A stretch of DNA of 64,000 nt, from the NCBI GenBank assembly GCA_017694955.1, contig JADIMC010000010.1, positions 1 to 64,000 of the forward strand, written 5' to 3'. Within the stretch, counting starts at the first letter, position 1, and each line of letters starts with the position of its first letter. Below the pieces are notes generated by a model. The model was not told where the DNA came from, made no database searches, and was given only the letters and a program-made list of their open reading frames with translations. The stretch is from Candidatus Limisoma faecipullorum. GTDB taxonomy: Bacteria; Bacteroidota; Bacteroidia; Bacteroidales; Muribaculaceae. Shown here piece by piece: positions 30,648 to 40,662 of this stretch. Position numbers and translations under genes: made by a program.

Positions 30648-31274
30648 TCAGAACCGGTAACCTACAACAAACAGTGCTGAAATGTTGTGGGCTTTCGTGT
30701 CCTCATACACTTTCGTAAGTCCGAAGCGTGTGTCGAGCCCGAAGATTATGCGTTTCACCTCGAAATTGAAGTTCACACCCAGTCCCATATCGAAGCGTTT
30801 CATGCCGGCGTTGTTGTCCTCGACATCTCCGAAAAGGTCGATGCTGTCGTCACCGGATACGCCTTGATATTCAGCCGATGCGGTAAGCTTGCCGCCGACT
30901 CCTAATGCTATGTACGGACCTGCAGCTATGCTCATATTGAATTTGTCGGACAGCGGAAAAGCCGCTTTTGCCATAATCGGGAGCTCGAGATAGAGCGGCT
31001 TGGCAGTTGCAGTGACGCTTACTCCGTAGGCAGAGGCTTTTTCTTTTGCGCCCCATCCGTTGAGATACAATCCGGTCTCGAATTTCCAAATGTTTTTGAG
31101 AGGTACGTCCAGACCGACTCCGAATTTGTAGGCGCATTTCACGTCTGTGCTTTCTGTATCGTCGCCGACGTAGTTCGACATACCTATTCCGCCCTTGACG
31201 AAAACATCTACATTCTGCGCCATTGCGCACTGCAGCGAAAGGATGGCTGCCAGCAAAAGAAATAATTTTTTCAT
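30648..31274 (-). CDS. Outer membrane beta-barrel protein, paralog 1
   Basis: MKKLFLLLAAILSLQCAMAQNVDVFVKGGIGMS; C-terminal VVGYRF. Confidence 0.82.
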   Translation of the reverse strand: MKKLFLLLAAILSLQCAMAQNVDVFVKGGIGMSNYVGDDTESTDVKCAYKFGVGLDVPLKNIWKFETGLYLNGWGAKEKASAYGVSVTATAKPLYLELPIMAKAAFPLSDKFNMSIAAGPYIALGVGGKLTASAEYQGVSGDDSIDLFGDVEDNNAGMKRFDMGLGVNFNFEVKRIIFGLDTRFGLTKVYEDTKAHNISALFVVGYRF

Positions 31275-31317
31275 TGTGTGAATTTATTGGTTAGTAAAAT
31301 AGTAAATTGTTTTCTTG

Positions 31318-31992
31318 TCAGAAGCGATAGCCTACGACCACACATGTCGAGAAGTTATATACTTTGTATTTTTCAATTTCGTCGAAGAAGTCGTCCTGAT
31401 AGAACTTGTAGAGCCCGAACCGGGTGTCGAGTCCGAATATAAGATGTTTTACTTCGAAGTTCACATCTAAGCCAAGTCCGGCGTCGAAACGCTTCAGCAT
31501 GCTCTCCGTGTCCTCGTCGGTTTCGCCGAAGGTGTTGGCCTTGTCAGATTCGAATGTCCCGTCTCCCCATGTCACGTCTGCTTTTGACTTGCCTCCAACG
31601 CCGATGGCGAAGTAGGGTCCTGCTCCAACTGTGCATCTCATATTGTCGGTGACATCGAAAGAGGCGGTGGCCATTAATGGAAGCTCAAGGTAAATCTGCG
31701 TAGTTTTCATTGACATTTCGAAATCCCAGGCGCTTGTCATTTCGTCGGTAGCGGCATGCGCCTTAGTCCCTATGCTGGACATGTTCAGCCCTGTGCGGAA
31801 TCCCCAGATTCCTTTAATGGGGATATCCAGTCCTGCCCCGATACGATAAGAGAATTTAGGGTCAAGCTCGTCGGATTCTTTTCCTATCCAATCAGACATA
31901 CCGATTCCTCCTTTCACAAAGAAAGCTACATTCTGCGCCATTGCGCACTGCAGCGAAAGGATGGTTGCCAGCAAAAGAAATAACTTTTTCAT
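31318..31992 (-). CDS. Outer membrane beta-barrel protein, paralog 2
   Basis: Near-identical signal peptide to paralog 1; VNFEVKHLIFGLDTRFGLYKF; ends VVGYRF. Confidence 0.82.
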   Translation of the reverse strand: MKKLFLLLATILSLQCAMAQNVAFFVKGGIGMSDWIGKESDELDPKFSYRIGAGLDIPIKGIWGFRTGLNMSSIGTKAHAATDEMTSAWDFEMSMKTTQIYLELPLMATASFDVTDNMRCTVGAGPYFAIGVGGKSKADVTWGDGTFESDKANTFGETDEDTESMLKRFDAGLGLDVNFEVKHLIFGLDTRFGLYKFYQDDFFDEIEKYKVYNFSTCVVVGYRF

Positions 31993-32030
31993 TGTGTGTA
32001 GCGATTTAATGTTAGTGTTTATTTTGTGTG

Positions 32031-32699
32031 TCAGAATCTGTATCCCACTACAAACTGGCCGGTGTAGTTGCGGATTTTATCGGTATAGGTTTCTCCGTAT
32101 GTGTCTGTTCCTCGCGAGAATTTGAAACATCCGAATCGTGTGTCGAGACCGAAAATGATGCGTTTGATTTCAAAATTGAGATTCAATGCCAGGCCGGCAT
32201 CAAAACGTTTGAATCCTAAATTGCCGTCGCTCATGCTTCCGAATGTGTTGATGTCTTCAGATACGGAATGTCCGCCGCCAAGATCGACTGATGCGGTGCA
32301 TTTTCCTCCGACTCCTGCTGCCAAGTATGGACCGAAGCCTATTATGATGTTGGCTTTCTTGCCTATTGGTGCAGTAATTGTTGCCATAAGCGGAATTTCT
32401 AAATACAACTGGTCGATTTTTCCGTTAATGTCGTTGTCAAGGGCTGTTTTGTGGCTGTCTGCTTCCATTGAGACTCCTGCTGTTGTAAAATAAAGTCCGG
32501 TTTGGAATCCCCATACATACTTGATGTGTTTGTCCAGTCCGACGCCAAGACGATATGAAAATTTAGGATCAGTCCCGAACGAATCAGATCCGTTCCAGCT
32601 CGAACCTCCTATTCCGCCTTTGACAAAAAATGTTACATCCTGCGCCCCTGCGCAAAAGAGCGATAATGTGGAAATAATCACGATTAAGAATCTTTTCAT
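32031..32699 (-). CDS. Outer membrane beta-barrel protein, paralog 3
   Basis: AGAQDVTFFVKGGIGGSSW; LNFEIKRIIFGLDTRFGCFKF; ends VVGYRF. Confidence 0.82.
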   Translation of the reverse strand: MKRFLIVIISTLSLFCAGAQDVTFFVKGGIGGSSWNGSDSFGTDPKFSYRLGVGLDKHIKYVWGFQTGLYFTTAGVSMEADSHKTALDNDINGKIDQLYLEIPLMATITAPIGKKANIIIGFGPYLAAGVGGKCTASVDLGGGHSVSEDINTFGSMSDGNLGFKRFDAGLALNLNFEIKRIIFGLDTRFGCFKFSRGTDTYGETYTDKIRNYTGQFVVGYRF

Positions 32700-32856
32700 G
32701 TCGATTGAATTTGAAAGTTATACAAAAATAACATATTTTGCGTATATAATGTTTGATTAATTAGTATATTTTACAGCATGTTTATGTGAATAATCCTGTG
32801 GCTTTGTTCTTTGCCTCAGTGTGTGGAAGCGCGAGATCCGGTTTCTGGATTTTCCG

Positions 32857-33621
32857 CTATTTGAAGTGGTATTGTCCTTTCTGTCGGGTCTTTTTGCCGT
32901 ATCCGATGCTTTTTGTCGGGCAATGATGGTAGCAGGCGAGGCAGTTGATGCAATTTCCTTGCCATTGCGGTCTGCCGTCGGCTATCACGATATTATGGGT
33001 TGGGCATACGGCGGCGCAGCGTCCGCAGCCTGTGCATTTTTCAGGGTCGGTGTGAAACGGCTTGTCGGTAATCATCCGCATGAATGCCGGATATATGATT
33101 CTTGATTTAAAATGGCTGAAACTGCCGTGGAAAGTGTGGTCGCCGCGCTCTCTTCTGGCAATCATTCCGGCTATTTCCGCAATCTTCAGCGGAGCTTCCT
33201 GTAGCTTTTTGGTGACGGTGGCTTCATCGTCGGTGTCGAAGCCGGGGAGCAGCACGTAGGTGTTGGGCATGAATACTGAATATCCGGCATCTCCTCTAAG
33301 TCCGGCATTTCCTGCGCATTTCATCCATTGGGTGAATGTGAGTCCGGCATCGTCGCCGCAACTGCATGCCATATAGCAGTAGTTGCTTTCCGGTGAATAT
33401 CCGTCGAAACGGAGGCTCGAAACCAGCTCGGGCAGACCTTTCGGCATACCCCACGAGTGTACAGGAAATACGAATCCGACAGGTTCTCCTGCCGAAATGC
33501 TGAAACGGAGCTTCCCGTCGCTGATTGTCCGCATATCGGTCAGGCGGATGTCGCCGGTAGCTGCGGCAAGCTGCTCTGCGACGTATCGGCTGTTGCCGGT
33601 TGCTGAGAAATAGAGTATCAT
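32857..33621 (-). CDS. EFR1-type flavodoxin/2x[4Fe-4S] ferredoxin
   Basis: MILYFSATGNSRYVAEQL flavodoxin loop; CTGCGRCAAVCP and CINCLACYHHCP clusters. Confidence 0.9.
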   Translation of the reverse strand: MILYFSATGNSRYVAEQLAAATGDIRLTDMRTISDGKLRFSISAGEPVGFVFPVHSWGMPKGLPELVSSLRFDGYSPESNYCYMACSCGDDAGLTFTQWMKCAGNAGLRGDAGYSVFMPNTYVLLPGFDTDDEATVTKKLQEAPLKIAEIAGMIARRERGDHTFHGSFSHFKSRIIYPAFMRMITDKPFHTDPEKCTGCGRCAAVCPTHNIVIADGRPQWQGNCINCLACYHHCPTKSIGYGKKTRQKGQYHFK

Positions 33622-34700
33622 CAGTGCACGGTTATCAATGTCGCGCCGAATCCGTATTCACGGAATGAAGCGTCCTGTGCGTCGCAGTTTTTGTATTTGT
33701 GTCTTAGCTCGTCGAGCAAAGCCTTGCGCAACACCCCTTCGCCCTTGCCGTGGATGAACACGATTTTTTGCCCTTTGTTGCGTATGTTATCGTTCATCAC
33801 GCGTCGGAATTCGTTGAGCTGCACGTCGAGCATGTCTTTGTTCGACAGTCCATTGGTCGAGTCGAGCAGCTCGTTGATGTGCAGGTCAACCTCGATAATC
33901 TCTCCTTTCTTGTTGCTTCCGGTGTGTTTGGTCACCGGTTTCTTTGCCGGCTTGTCGGCAGCTTTTTTCTCGCGCATGGCTTGTTCGAGCATGCTGCTGT
34001 CGATTATCATTGTGCGTTGCGGCACATCGTTCTTCACTATGTCGAAAGCTATTACAGGGTTGTCGAAGTACATGTTTTCGTGGAAGCAGTGCATCTTGTA
34101 GAATTTAGTGGCGTCAACCCTGAATTCTACGGCTGCAGGATTTTTCAGCTTGAAAGCTTTGCCTTGCTTGAATGCAACGTACTGGATGCTTACACGCTCC
34201 AGATCTGTCAAGTCGTCGTGGGTCAGCTCTTCGAGCAGCACTTGCGTGTTAGGCTCCACTATGCCGTTATAGCGACAATCCCAAATGCCGTCGCCGCAGC
34301 GCGAGGCATAGACGAGATAGAGATAGTAGTTGCTGTCGTTTACGATGTAAGCGTCGAATGTGGATGTGTTCAGATGTTTGATTTCGGCGGCTTCGTAGCC
34401 GAGTACAATGTTGAGAGTCTCGCCTTCCGGTGTCTCCTCTGCTTCCGGTGTCTGTTCCTTTTCCGGAGCGGCTTGCCGGGTGTGTGTTACTGCCGGCGCT
34501 TCATATTTGCTTGGCTCGTTGCTCCCGAATTTGCGTTTAGGCGTTATTCCGCCGTCGGGATCGACTACCACGCATTCCTTTACGAGCACTGGTGTCTCGA
34601 AACCGTCATCCTCTGCCACATATGCGATGTTGCCTTCTATCTTAACCACTTTACCTCCGCCTGTGGCATTGAGGTAGCGTACCGTATCACCTGCTTTCAT
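33621..34700 (-). CDS. DUF2027 / Smr-domain protein
   Basis: C-terminal EVDLHINELLDSTNGLSNKDMLDVQLNEFRRVMNDNIRNKGQKIVFIHGKGEGVLRKAL Smr domain. Confidence 0.87.
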   Translation of the reverse strand: MKAGDTVRYLNATGGGKVVKIEGNIAYVAEDDGFETPVLVKECVVVDPDGGITPKRKFGSNEPSKYEAPAVTHTRQAAPEKEQTPEAEETPEGETLNIVLGYEAAEIKHLNTSTFDAYIVNDSNYYLYLVYASRCGDGIWDCRYNGIVEPNTQVLLEELTHDDLTDLERVSIQYVAFKQGKAFKLKNPAAVEFRVDATKFYKMHCFHENMYFDNPVIAFDIVKNDVPQRTMIIDSSMLEQAMREKKAADKPAKKPVTKHTGSNKKGEIIEVDLHINELLDSTNGLSNKDMLDVQLNEFRRVMNDNIRNKGQKIVFIHGKGEGVLRKALLDELRHKYKNCDAQDASFREYGFGATLITVH

Positions 34701-34729
34701 ATCTGTATGTTTTAATGATGCAAAGTTAC

Positions 34730-34770
34730 AAAAAACATCGGCAACAACGCAATTTGCGCTGCCGCCGATG
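34730..34770 (-). terminator. Terminator of the 34793-38596 gene
   Basis: CATCGGC / GCCGATG stem with U-run on the minus strand. Confidence 0.6.
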
Positions 34771-34792
34771 CGATTGCTTCGGAAAAATTGCC

Positions 34793-37700
34793 TTATCTGA
34801 CTATTACTTTGTCAGTGGCTGCTCCGTTGTCAGTATTTACTGTGATTACATATATGCCTTTCGGCAGATTGCCGAGATAAATCTCGTCGATGCCGGAATA
34901 CTGCCCGACAAGCGTGCCGCTTACGGCATATACCTTTATGTCGGTGTAGTCGCCGAGCATATGCACGGTGTTGTTGGCATAAACGAACAGCTTCTGACCG
35001 GTTGCATTGCTGATGCCGCCATTGTCGTCGTTCCACAGTTTCACGCCATAAAGCTCATAGGAAGAAGTCACGATGTTGGATATCGCAGACCTTTGACCGT
35101 CGGCAAGTATGCCTACATAATATATGCCGTCGGCAGGAATGGTGACTTTGCCGGTAGCCGTCTGTATGCCGTCGGAAATGGTGGTGCCAAGAGCCATCTG
35201 CGTGGTGAATGCCTGTGGCAGGTTTTTATCGGCGAGATATACGCCGATTTTTATTCGTGCCTTGTCCTCTTCGGTCAGGTCGTCGATGTTGTCAACCGCT
35301 ATGCGATAGTCGAGGCTTGCATTTATTTCGTCGCCCTTATGCAGCTTGAATGCAGGTGCGACAAGCAGTCCTGGCAGGTCGGCAGCCATATCGTCGTAGA
35401 AGAAATAGCTTGTCGTGCTTGCTGTCAGGCAGGATGCGCCGTCAACTCCTTCTCCTGATTCCCATTGCTTGAAATTGTCGGCCGGGTTGTACTGGTACCA
35501 TTCGTCGAGGTTATCGGCGAAGTCTGATTCGTAAGTGCCGAGAACAAGGCCTTCTGTTGCCGGTGCTTCAAGCGTAATCATATCGATGTAAAGTGTACCC
35601 CAAGATGAAGTGGTAGTGCATTTCACTCCTATATAATAGTTGCCGCTTTCCTCTATCTCCACCTGTTTGAGTACTTTCTCATACACCTTGGTAGTAACGA
35701 CTGTACCCTCAATAGAGTATAACGGAATGGTCATTGCTTCCGGATTCTGTTCCTTGCCAAGATAAATCGAGAAATTCTGTCCGTAGCGTTCCACGTCGGT
35801 CATATTCATGAATGTGCGGTAGAAGAAACTGAAATCGTAAGTGCCGGCAGGAATCTCGATGCATCCTGAATAGACCCAGTCGCCATCGGCAGGTGCCGCT
35901 CCTGTGTGGTAAAGTGCTCCTTTCCCGTTGTAGGCAGATTGGCTTGTGGTCAGATTGGCTGCTACCATCCAATTGCCGCTTGCCGTCCATTGTGCACGTT
36001 GTTCTTCCGTGTCGAAATCCACGTCATACGGAAGTCCGGCGTTGGCATAGGATGTGAATTCCGGTAGTGTCCAATTGTTGTTATAGGTGTCGGCATCGTT
36101 GTCAGCGACTACAGAAACGGAGATTTGATAAGTGCCGGGTACGGACACGTCAACCTTATTGCTGAACGAATATTGCAACGATTCGCCCGGTGCGATGCTT
36201 TGTTGTACGGTCTCTTCAACCGCTGCGCCGCCATTCACGGAATATGTGGCTTTGAATCCGCTTTGCGCCGTCGTGCCATGGTTGGAAATTTCCATAGTGA
36301 CAGTGTTTTCGGTCAGGTTGAATCCTGAAACGGAAGAGTTGGATGCGGAAAGGATGCTCAAGTCTTCCGATTGGTCGAAGCGTATGTCGTCGAGAATGAT
36401 GTCGTGTCCCATTCCGTCGTTATAAAAAGCTACATAATATGTGCCGTCGGCAGGAATCTCCACTGGAGAATAGCCTTGTTTATACACCAATACGTTTTCA
36501 TCGGTCAGCGTGAATACGGCAAGCGGCTCACCCTTGGATATTTCATCCGGATTGTCGGTCGTGGCGAGGTACAGCTTTATGTTGCAGCCGTCGTCGCCGG
36601 AGCTTGAGCTCATCCTTGTGGTGTAGTAGAATGAAATGCGGGCTTTGCCTTCCGATGCGTTGATTGCTGGGGAAATCAGCCAGTCATTATGCTCTATTCC
36701 GGAAGCGGAACTCATATATGCCGCCTGCACGCCGTCCTTTGCATAGTTGATGTTGCCATCTATGACTTGCGTTATTTCCCAATAGAGGATGTCGCTGTCG
36801 GCGTTGTATGTAATCCAGTTATCATTCTGCTCGTCGGCTTCAAAACTTGCCTCGAACGGAAAATCGTAAGCCTCGTAAGCCGAGATTGTCCGTGTGGCGG
36901 AGTCGTTGCCAGGCTCTGTGTCACCGTCGAATTCCGCCCATACTTTCAGGGTGTGGCTTCCGATGGCGCTGAGGTCGATGGTGCTGGTGAATGTGTGTTG
37001 TGCGGATTCTCCTGCTTCTATCCTGTCGATTGTCTCTCTTACTATTTCACCATCGTCGAACTGATAGCATACAGGTATGTCGGTCAATGTCTCGCCGCCG
37101 GCATTTCTGAATGTGGCGGCAACTGTTACTCCGGATTTTGCCAATGTGGCATTATGCATGGGGGAATCGACAGACACTATAGCCACGTCGGCGCCTGCTT
37201 CGTCTATTTTAATATAGTCGAGATAGAATGAGCCGAAATAACTGTCGTCGGGAGTTATGGCGATTGTATAAATGCCGTCGTCCGGAACGCTCAGCGTTAT
37301 GCTGCCTGCTGTGTACTCTTCAGCGGCGGGAAGGTCGATTGAACCGGCAAGGTAGTCATAGACACCCGGTTCGGTAACTAAATACACATTCAATTTTGCC
37401 GTAGAAAGTGCCATGTAGTCGAAACTTAGTTTGACTGCCCCTTTAGGCAAGGCGATGCAATTCGAGAGCAAGTAGCTTGTCAGTCCGGAATTGTAAACCC
37501 AGCCTTTCATCATGGCATCATTGTAGTATGCCCAGCCCATTGTCACCCAACCGGATGTCCGCGTATAACTGCTGCTGAAAGTCGTTTCGGCGTTGTCGTC
37601 GGTCATAGAGAACGGGAACGGTATCTCGTCTCCTATTTCCACCTCTGTGGCGAATGCGTCATTGTCGTGGTTGCTGTCTGACGATGCTTCCGCCCATACT

Positions 37701-38596
37701 TTCACTTCATGTGCGCTTCCGGCTACGAGGAGTGCGGGGCTGGTGAATGTGTATGTGGCAGTATTTCCGCCGGCAAGCGGAGTGTTGACTGTTTCAGACA
37801 CTTTCTCTCCGCCGTCGATTTGACAGTTCATTGTGTACGTTTGGCAATCGAATCCTATGTTGGAAACAGTGGCTGTGACAAACTGCTGAGTGTTGCAGCT
37901 CGAAACAGGGCTTGTGATGCCGGTTACCTGCAAATCCGAGACCTTCTCTTTATTTATCCTGATATCGTCAAGATATAAGGTGTTGGTAATATATGGGATG
38001 GAAGCCGTAGTTCCATAATCGTGGAATGCGATATGGATCTGCTGCCCGGCGAATTGGTCAAGGCTGAAGCTGTAATTGCTCCAGTTCTTTGCGCTTTCAG
38101 GCACTATGGAAAACAATGTGTAAGTGAAATCTTCCGGAGCTGTTCCTGTGGTTGACACTACAACCTCGAATTTCACTTTGTTTTCGTCTTTCACATTTGC
38201 ATTGCCATTGTATGATGAATTATGCCCCATCATAAAATTGAGCACATCCCCGCTTTCAACGCTTACGCTTGGCGAAATCAGCCACTGGTCGGGAGTGACA
38301 TCGTCCATCGCCCGTCCTGTTTGTGACGATACGGCATATGCGCCACCTTGTTCATATCCTGAAATGGTTCGCTCAAGATCCGATGTTCCCTCATAAGGGG
38401 CTATGCTCCACTTGTAGGTGTCATTGGTGTTGACCACCGTCCACGTTCCGGGAATGTCACCACTTTCGAACGTCTCCTGGAATGTTTGCCCGAATGCAGC
38501 GATTGCAAACACTCCAAATAAAAAGGTAAATAACTTTCTCATACGATTCGGCTTTATTGTTGATATTTTTGCAAATAAAGCGATTAAAAACGACAA
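34793..38596 (-). CDS. Large choice-of-anchor-J/CARDB-like surface protein with T9SS sorting domain
   Basis: Repeated QETFESGDIPGTWTVVN / SFEADEQNDNWITYN / DFDTEEQRAQWTAS modules and DLQVTGITSPVSSCNTQQFVTATVSN-type modules; C-term IKVYAVSGTLVGQYSGIDEIYLGNLPKGIYVITVNTDNGAATDKVIVR. Confidence 0.85.
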   Translation of the reverse strand: MSFLIALFAKISTIKPNRMRKLFTFLFGVFAIAAFGQTFQETFESGDIPGTWTVVNTNDTYKWSIAPYEGTSDLERTISGYEQGGAYAVSSQTGRAMDDVTPDQWLISPSVSVESGDVLNFMMGHNSSYNGNANVKDENKVKFEVVVSTTGTAPEDFTYTLFSIVPESAKNWSNYSFSLDQFAGQQIHIAFHDYGTTASIPYITNTLYLDDIRINKEKVSDLQVTGITSPVSSCNTQQFVTATVSNIGFDCQTYTMNCQIDGGEKVSETVNTPLAGGNTATYTFTSPALLVAGSAHEVKVWAEASSDSNHDNDAFATEVEIGDEIPFPFSMTDDNAETTFSSSYTRTSGWVTMGWAYYNDAMMKGWVYNSGLTSYLLSNCIALPKGAVKLSFDYMALSTAKLNVYLVTEPGVYDYLAGSIDLPAAEEYTAGSITLSVPDDGIYTIAITPDDSYFGSFYLDYIKIDEAGADVAIVSVDSPMHNATLAKSGVTVAATFRNAGGETLTDIPVCYQFDDGEIVRETIDRIEAGESAQHTFTSTIDLSAIGSHTLKVWAEFDGDTEPGNDSATRTISAYEAYDFPFEASFEADEQNDNWITYNADSDILYWEITQVIDGNINYAKDGVQAAYMSSASGIEHNDWLISPAINASEGKARISFYYTTRMSSSSGDDGCNIKLYLATTDNPDEISKGEPLAVFTLTDENVLVYKQGYSPVEIPADGTYYVAFYNDGMGHDIILDDIRFDQSEDLSILSASNSSVSGFNLTENTVTMEISNHGTTAQSGFKATYSVNGGAAVEETVQQSIAPGESLQYSFSNKVDVSVPGTYQISVSVVADNDADTYNNNWTLPEFTSYANAGLPYDVDFDTEEQRAQWTASGNWMVAANLTTSQSAYNGKGALYHTGAAPADGDWVYSGCIEIPAGTYDFSFFYRTFMNMTDVERYGQNFSIYLGKEQNPEAMTIPLYSIEGTVVTTKVYEKVLKQVEIEESGNYYIGVKCTTTSSWGTLYIDMITLEAPATEGLVLGTYESDFADNLDEWYQYNPADNFKQWESGEGVDGASCLTASTTSYFFYDDMAADLPGLLVAPAFKLHKGDEINASLDYRIAVDNIDDLTEEDKARIKIGVYLADKNLPQAFTTQMALGTTISDGIQTATGKVTIPADGIYYVGILADGQRSAISNIVTSSYELYGVKLWNDDNGGISNATGQKLFVYANNTVHMLGDYTDIKVYAVSGTLVGQYSGIDEIYLGNLPKGIYVITVNTDNGAATDKVIVR

Positions 38597-38809
38597 AAAG
38601 CAACTTAAATACCCTTATTTGTTTACAATATGGTTGCGGTTCTTTGTGGAAATCACTACGGTGTGCGTATGTAAGTTGCTTATAATCAGATATGAGCAAC
38701 GCATTATTATCGCGGCTGTATGTGCCCTGTTTGGTAAATGTGATATTTTTTGCAATTAAAATGCTTGAATATCTGTATGATTAGTTAAATTTGCCGTATC
38801 GAAAAATCA

Positions 38810-40600
38810 ATGAATATGCGTGGATTTCTTATTGTCGTTATTGCGGTTGCGTGTTGGCAGGCTATGTTGGCATCGTCTTTATCCGAGCAGTATCGTAAGG
38901 TGCTGGAGGAGACGGTTGCGACAGCTGCGGTTGAGAAAGAGGCTTCGTTTCAATCGCTTCGGCTGAGGGCGGATTCGCTTATGACGCTTCCGGCATCGGA
39001 GCATAATGTGATTTCGACGGTTAGGGTTGTCTTGGATTTGTGTTCGTTGTTTTATGATGAAACGTCTTATCATAAGGTTATCAATTATGTTTCATATTGC
39101 CGTCCGCTGCTGGAGGGGATTCTTCCGGATACGGGGCAAGCTCAATCGGTTTATGTCGATATTTTGAATCATTACGGGATGGCTTATGGCTCGTTGCAGC
39201 TCGGTGACTTAAGCGTTAGTGCGTTTGAGAAAGCATTGAGGGTCGCCGATAAATTCGGTTTGGAGGACAAGCAGGCGGTATTATACAATAATATCGGCAA
39301 CATTTACCTTAGAAAGGCTCAATACGAGGAGGCTGACTCGTTGTTTCTGAAAGCCGTGCGGATTAATGAGTCGGGAAAGAACAAGAAGCGGTTGTATATC
39401 AATTACAATAATCTGTCGGTTTCGGCTGCGGAGAGGCACAATTATAATAAAGCCCTGGAATATGCATTCCTTGCGATGCATCAGCTCGACGCGGAAACTG
39501 ATAGAAGCAAGAGAATGCTGTTGCAGCGCAATATTGCGGAGATTTATATGAAAAATGGCGAGCCATCGCTTGCCTTGCGCAATATGAGGGAGGTGATAGC
39601 CTATCAGGAGGAGCATAAGGAGCTGAGGCATCTGGCTGATTCCTATCAAACGATGGCGCATATCTTTGATAATTCCGCTGATTCGTTTGCTGTGTATCTC
39701 CATCGTGCGGAAAATGCGGCAAAGATGTCGAGCTCGCTGATGGAGATTCCGTCAATTCTGCTTGAATTGGGAGAATATTACAGCGGCAGGCGGGATTTCG
39801 TGAATTCAAGCCGCTATTTCGAGGAATATGCCTCGGTGAAGGATTCTATTTTGAGCATGGAAATGAAGATGCATATGCAGGGACTTTCGAATGTATATAC
39901 GAAAGAGGCTATGCAGGCGGATAGAATAGAGGGGTTGGAGGAAGATGTCTTGAAGGCGGGCAGGCGTGTGAAATGGGTGTCGGTAGTGTCGGTGTGCGCG
40001 TTGATTGTGGCTATGGTTGTGTCGTTGAGGTTGCTTGCCGTGAGACGCAGGAAATATTTCATCAAGGCAAGGAGCAAGCTGAAGGAAAAGTTGTTGCATA
40101 TTCAGGGGATGGAAGCTGAGAAGATGCGCTGTGCGGAGGCCTTGAGGGCGAAGGACGAGGCTTTTGCGCAAAATGAGAAAAAGCGTACGGTGATGGCGTT
40201 GCAGGCATTGCGTGTGCACGAGTTTACGGATTCGTTGTCTGCCGGGATAAAACAGTTGCTGCTGAAGCTCAACGTGCGTGATACGGAAACGAGGAAAGCC
40301 TTGCGCGACGTTCTTTATGATATCAGCCGTATGGACAACGACAGCGCATTGAAAGAGTTTGTTAGCTCGTTTGAGAACATCAACAGCAGGTTCTACGATT
40401 CTTTGTCGGTTGTTTATCCGAATCTTACGGCTCGCGAATTGCGGATGTGCGCTTTGCTGAGGCTCGGCTTGTCGAGCAAGGAGATAGCCGGAATCACGTT
40501 TAGGGAGGTGCGCAGTGTGGAAGCTGTACGCAACCGTCTGCGCAAGAAGTTCGGTTTGGAACAGTCGGAGAATCTTGTGGATTTCCTGAAACGATTTTAA
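38810..40600 (+). CDS. Membrane-bound TPR protein with C-terminal LuxR-like HTH
   Basis: Signal peptide, TPRs, TM (WVSVVSVCALIVAMVVSLRLL), coiled coil, C-term NLTARELRMCALLRLGLSSKEIAGITFREVRSVEAVRNRLRKKF. Confidence 0.82.
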   Translation: MNMRGFLIVVIAVACWQAMLASSLSEQYRKVLEETVATAAVEKEASFQSLRLRADSLMTLPASEHNVISTVRVVLDLCSLFYDETSYHKVINYVSYCRPLLEGILPDTGQAQSVYVDILNHYGMAYGSLQLGDLSVSAFEKALRVADKFGLEDKQAVLYNNIGNIYLRKAQYEEADSLFLKAVRINESGKNKKRLYINYNNLSVSAAERHNYNKALEYAFLAMHQLDAETDRSKRMLLQRNIAEIYMKNGEPSLALRNMREVIAYQEEHKELRHLADSYQTMAHIFDNSADSFAVYLHRAENAAKMSSSLMEIPSILLELGEYYSGRRDFVNSSRYFEEYASVKDSILSMEMKMHMQGLSNVYTKEAMQADRIEGLEEDVLKAGRRVKWVSVVSVCALIVAMVVSLRLLAVRRRKYFIKARSKLKEKLLHIQGMEAEKMRCAEALRAKDEAFAQNEKKRTVMALQALRVHEFTDSLSAGIKQLLLKLNVRDTETRKALRDVLYDISRMDNDSALKEFVSSFENINSRFYDSLSVVYPNLTARELRMCALLRLGLSSKEIAGITFREVRSVEAVRNRLRKKFGLEQSENLVDFLKRF

Positions 40601-40662
40601 TCAAGCAGGCGGTAATGTCAACATTTATAATTAATTTTGCTATACAGAAATGAAATAAGGCG

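Noticed and set aside
33750-34715. 321-aa plus-strand ORF
   Set aside because: Antisense to the Smr-domain gene; Val/Phe/His-rich shadow translation.
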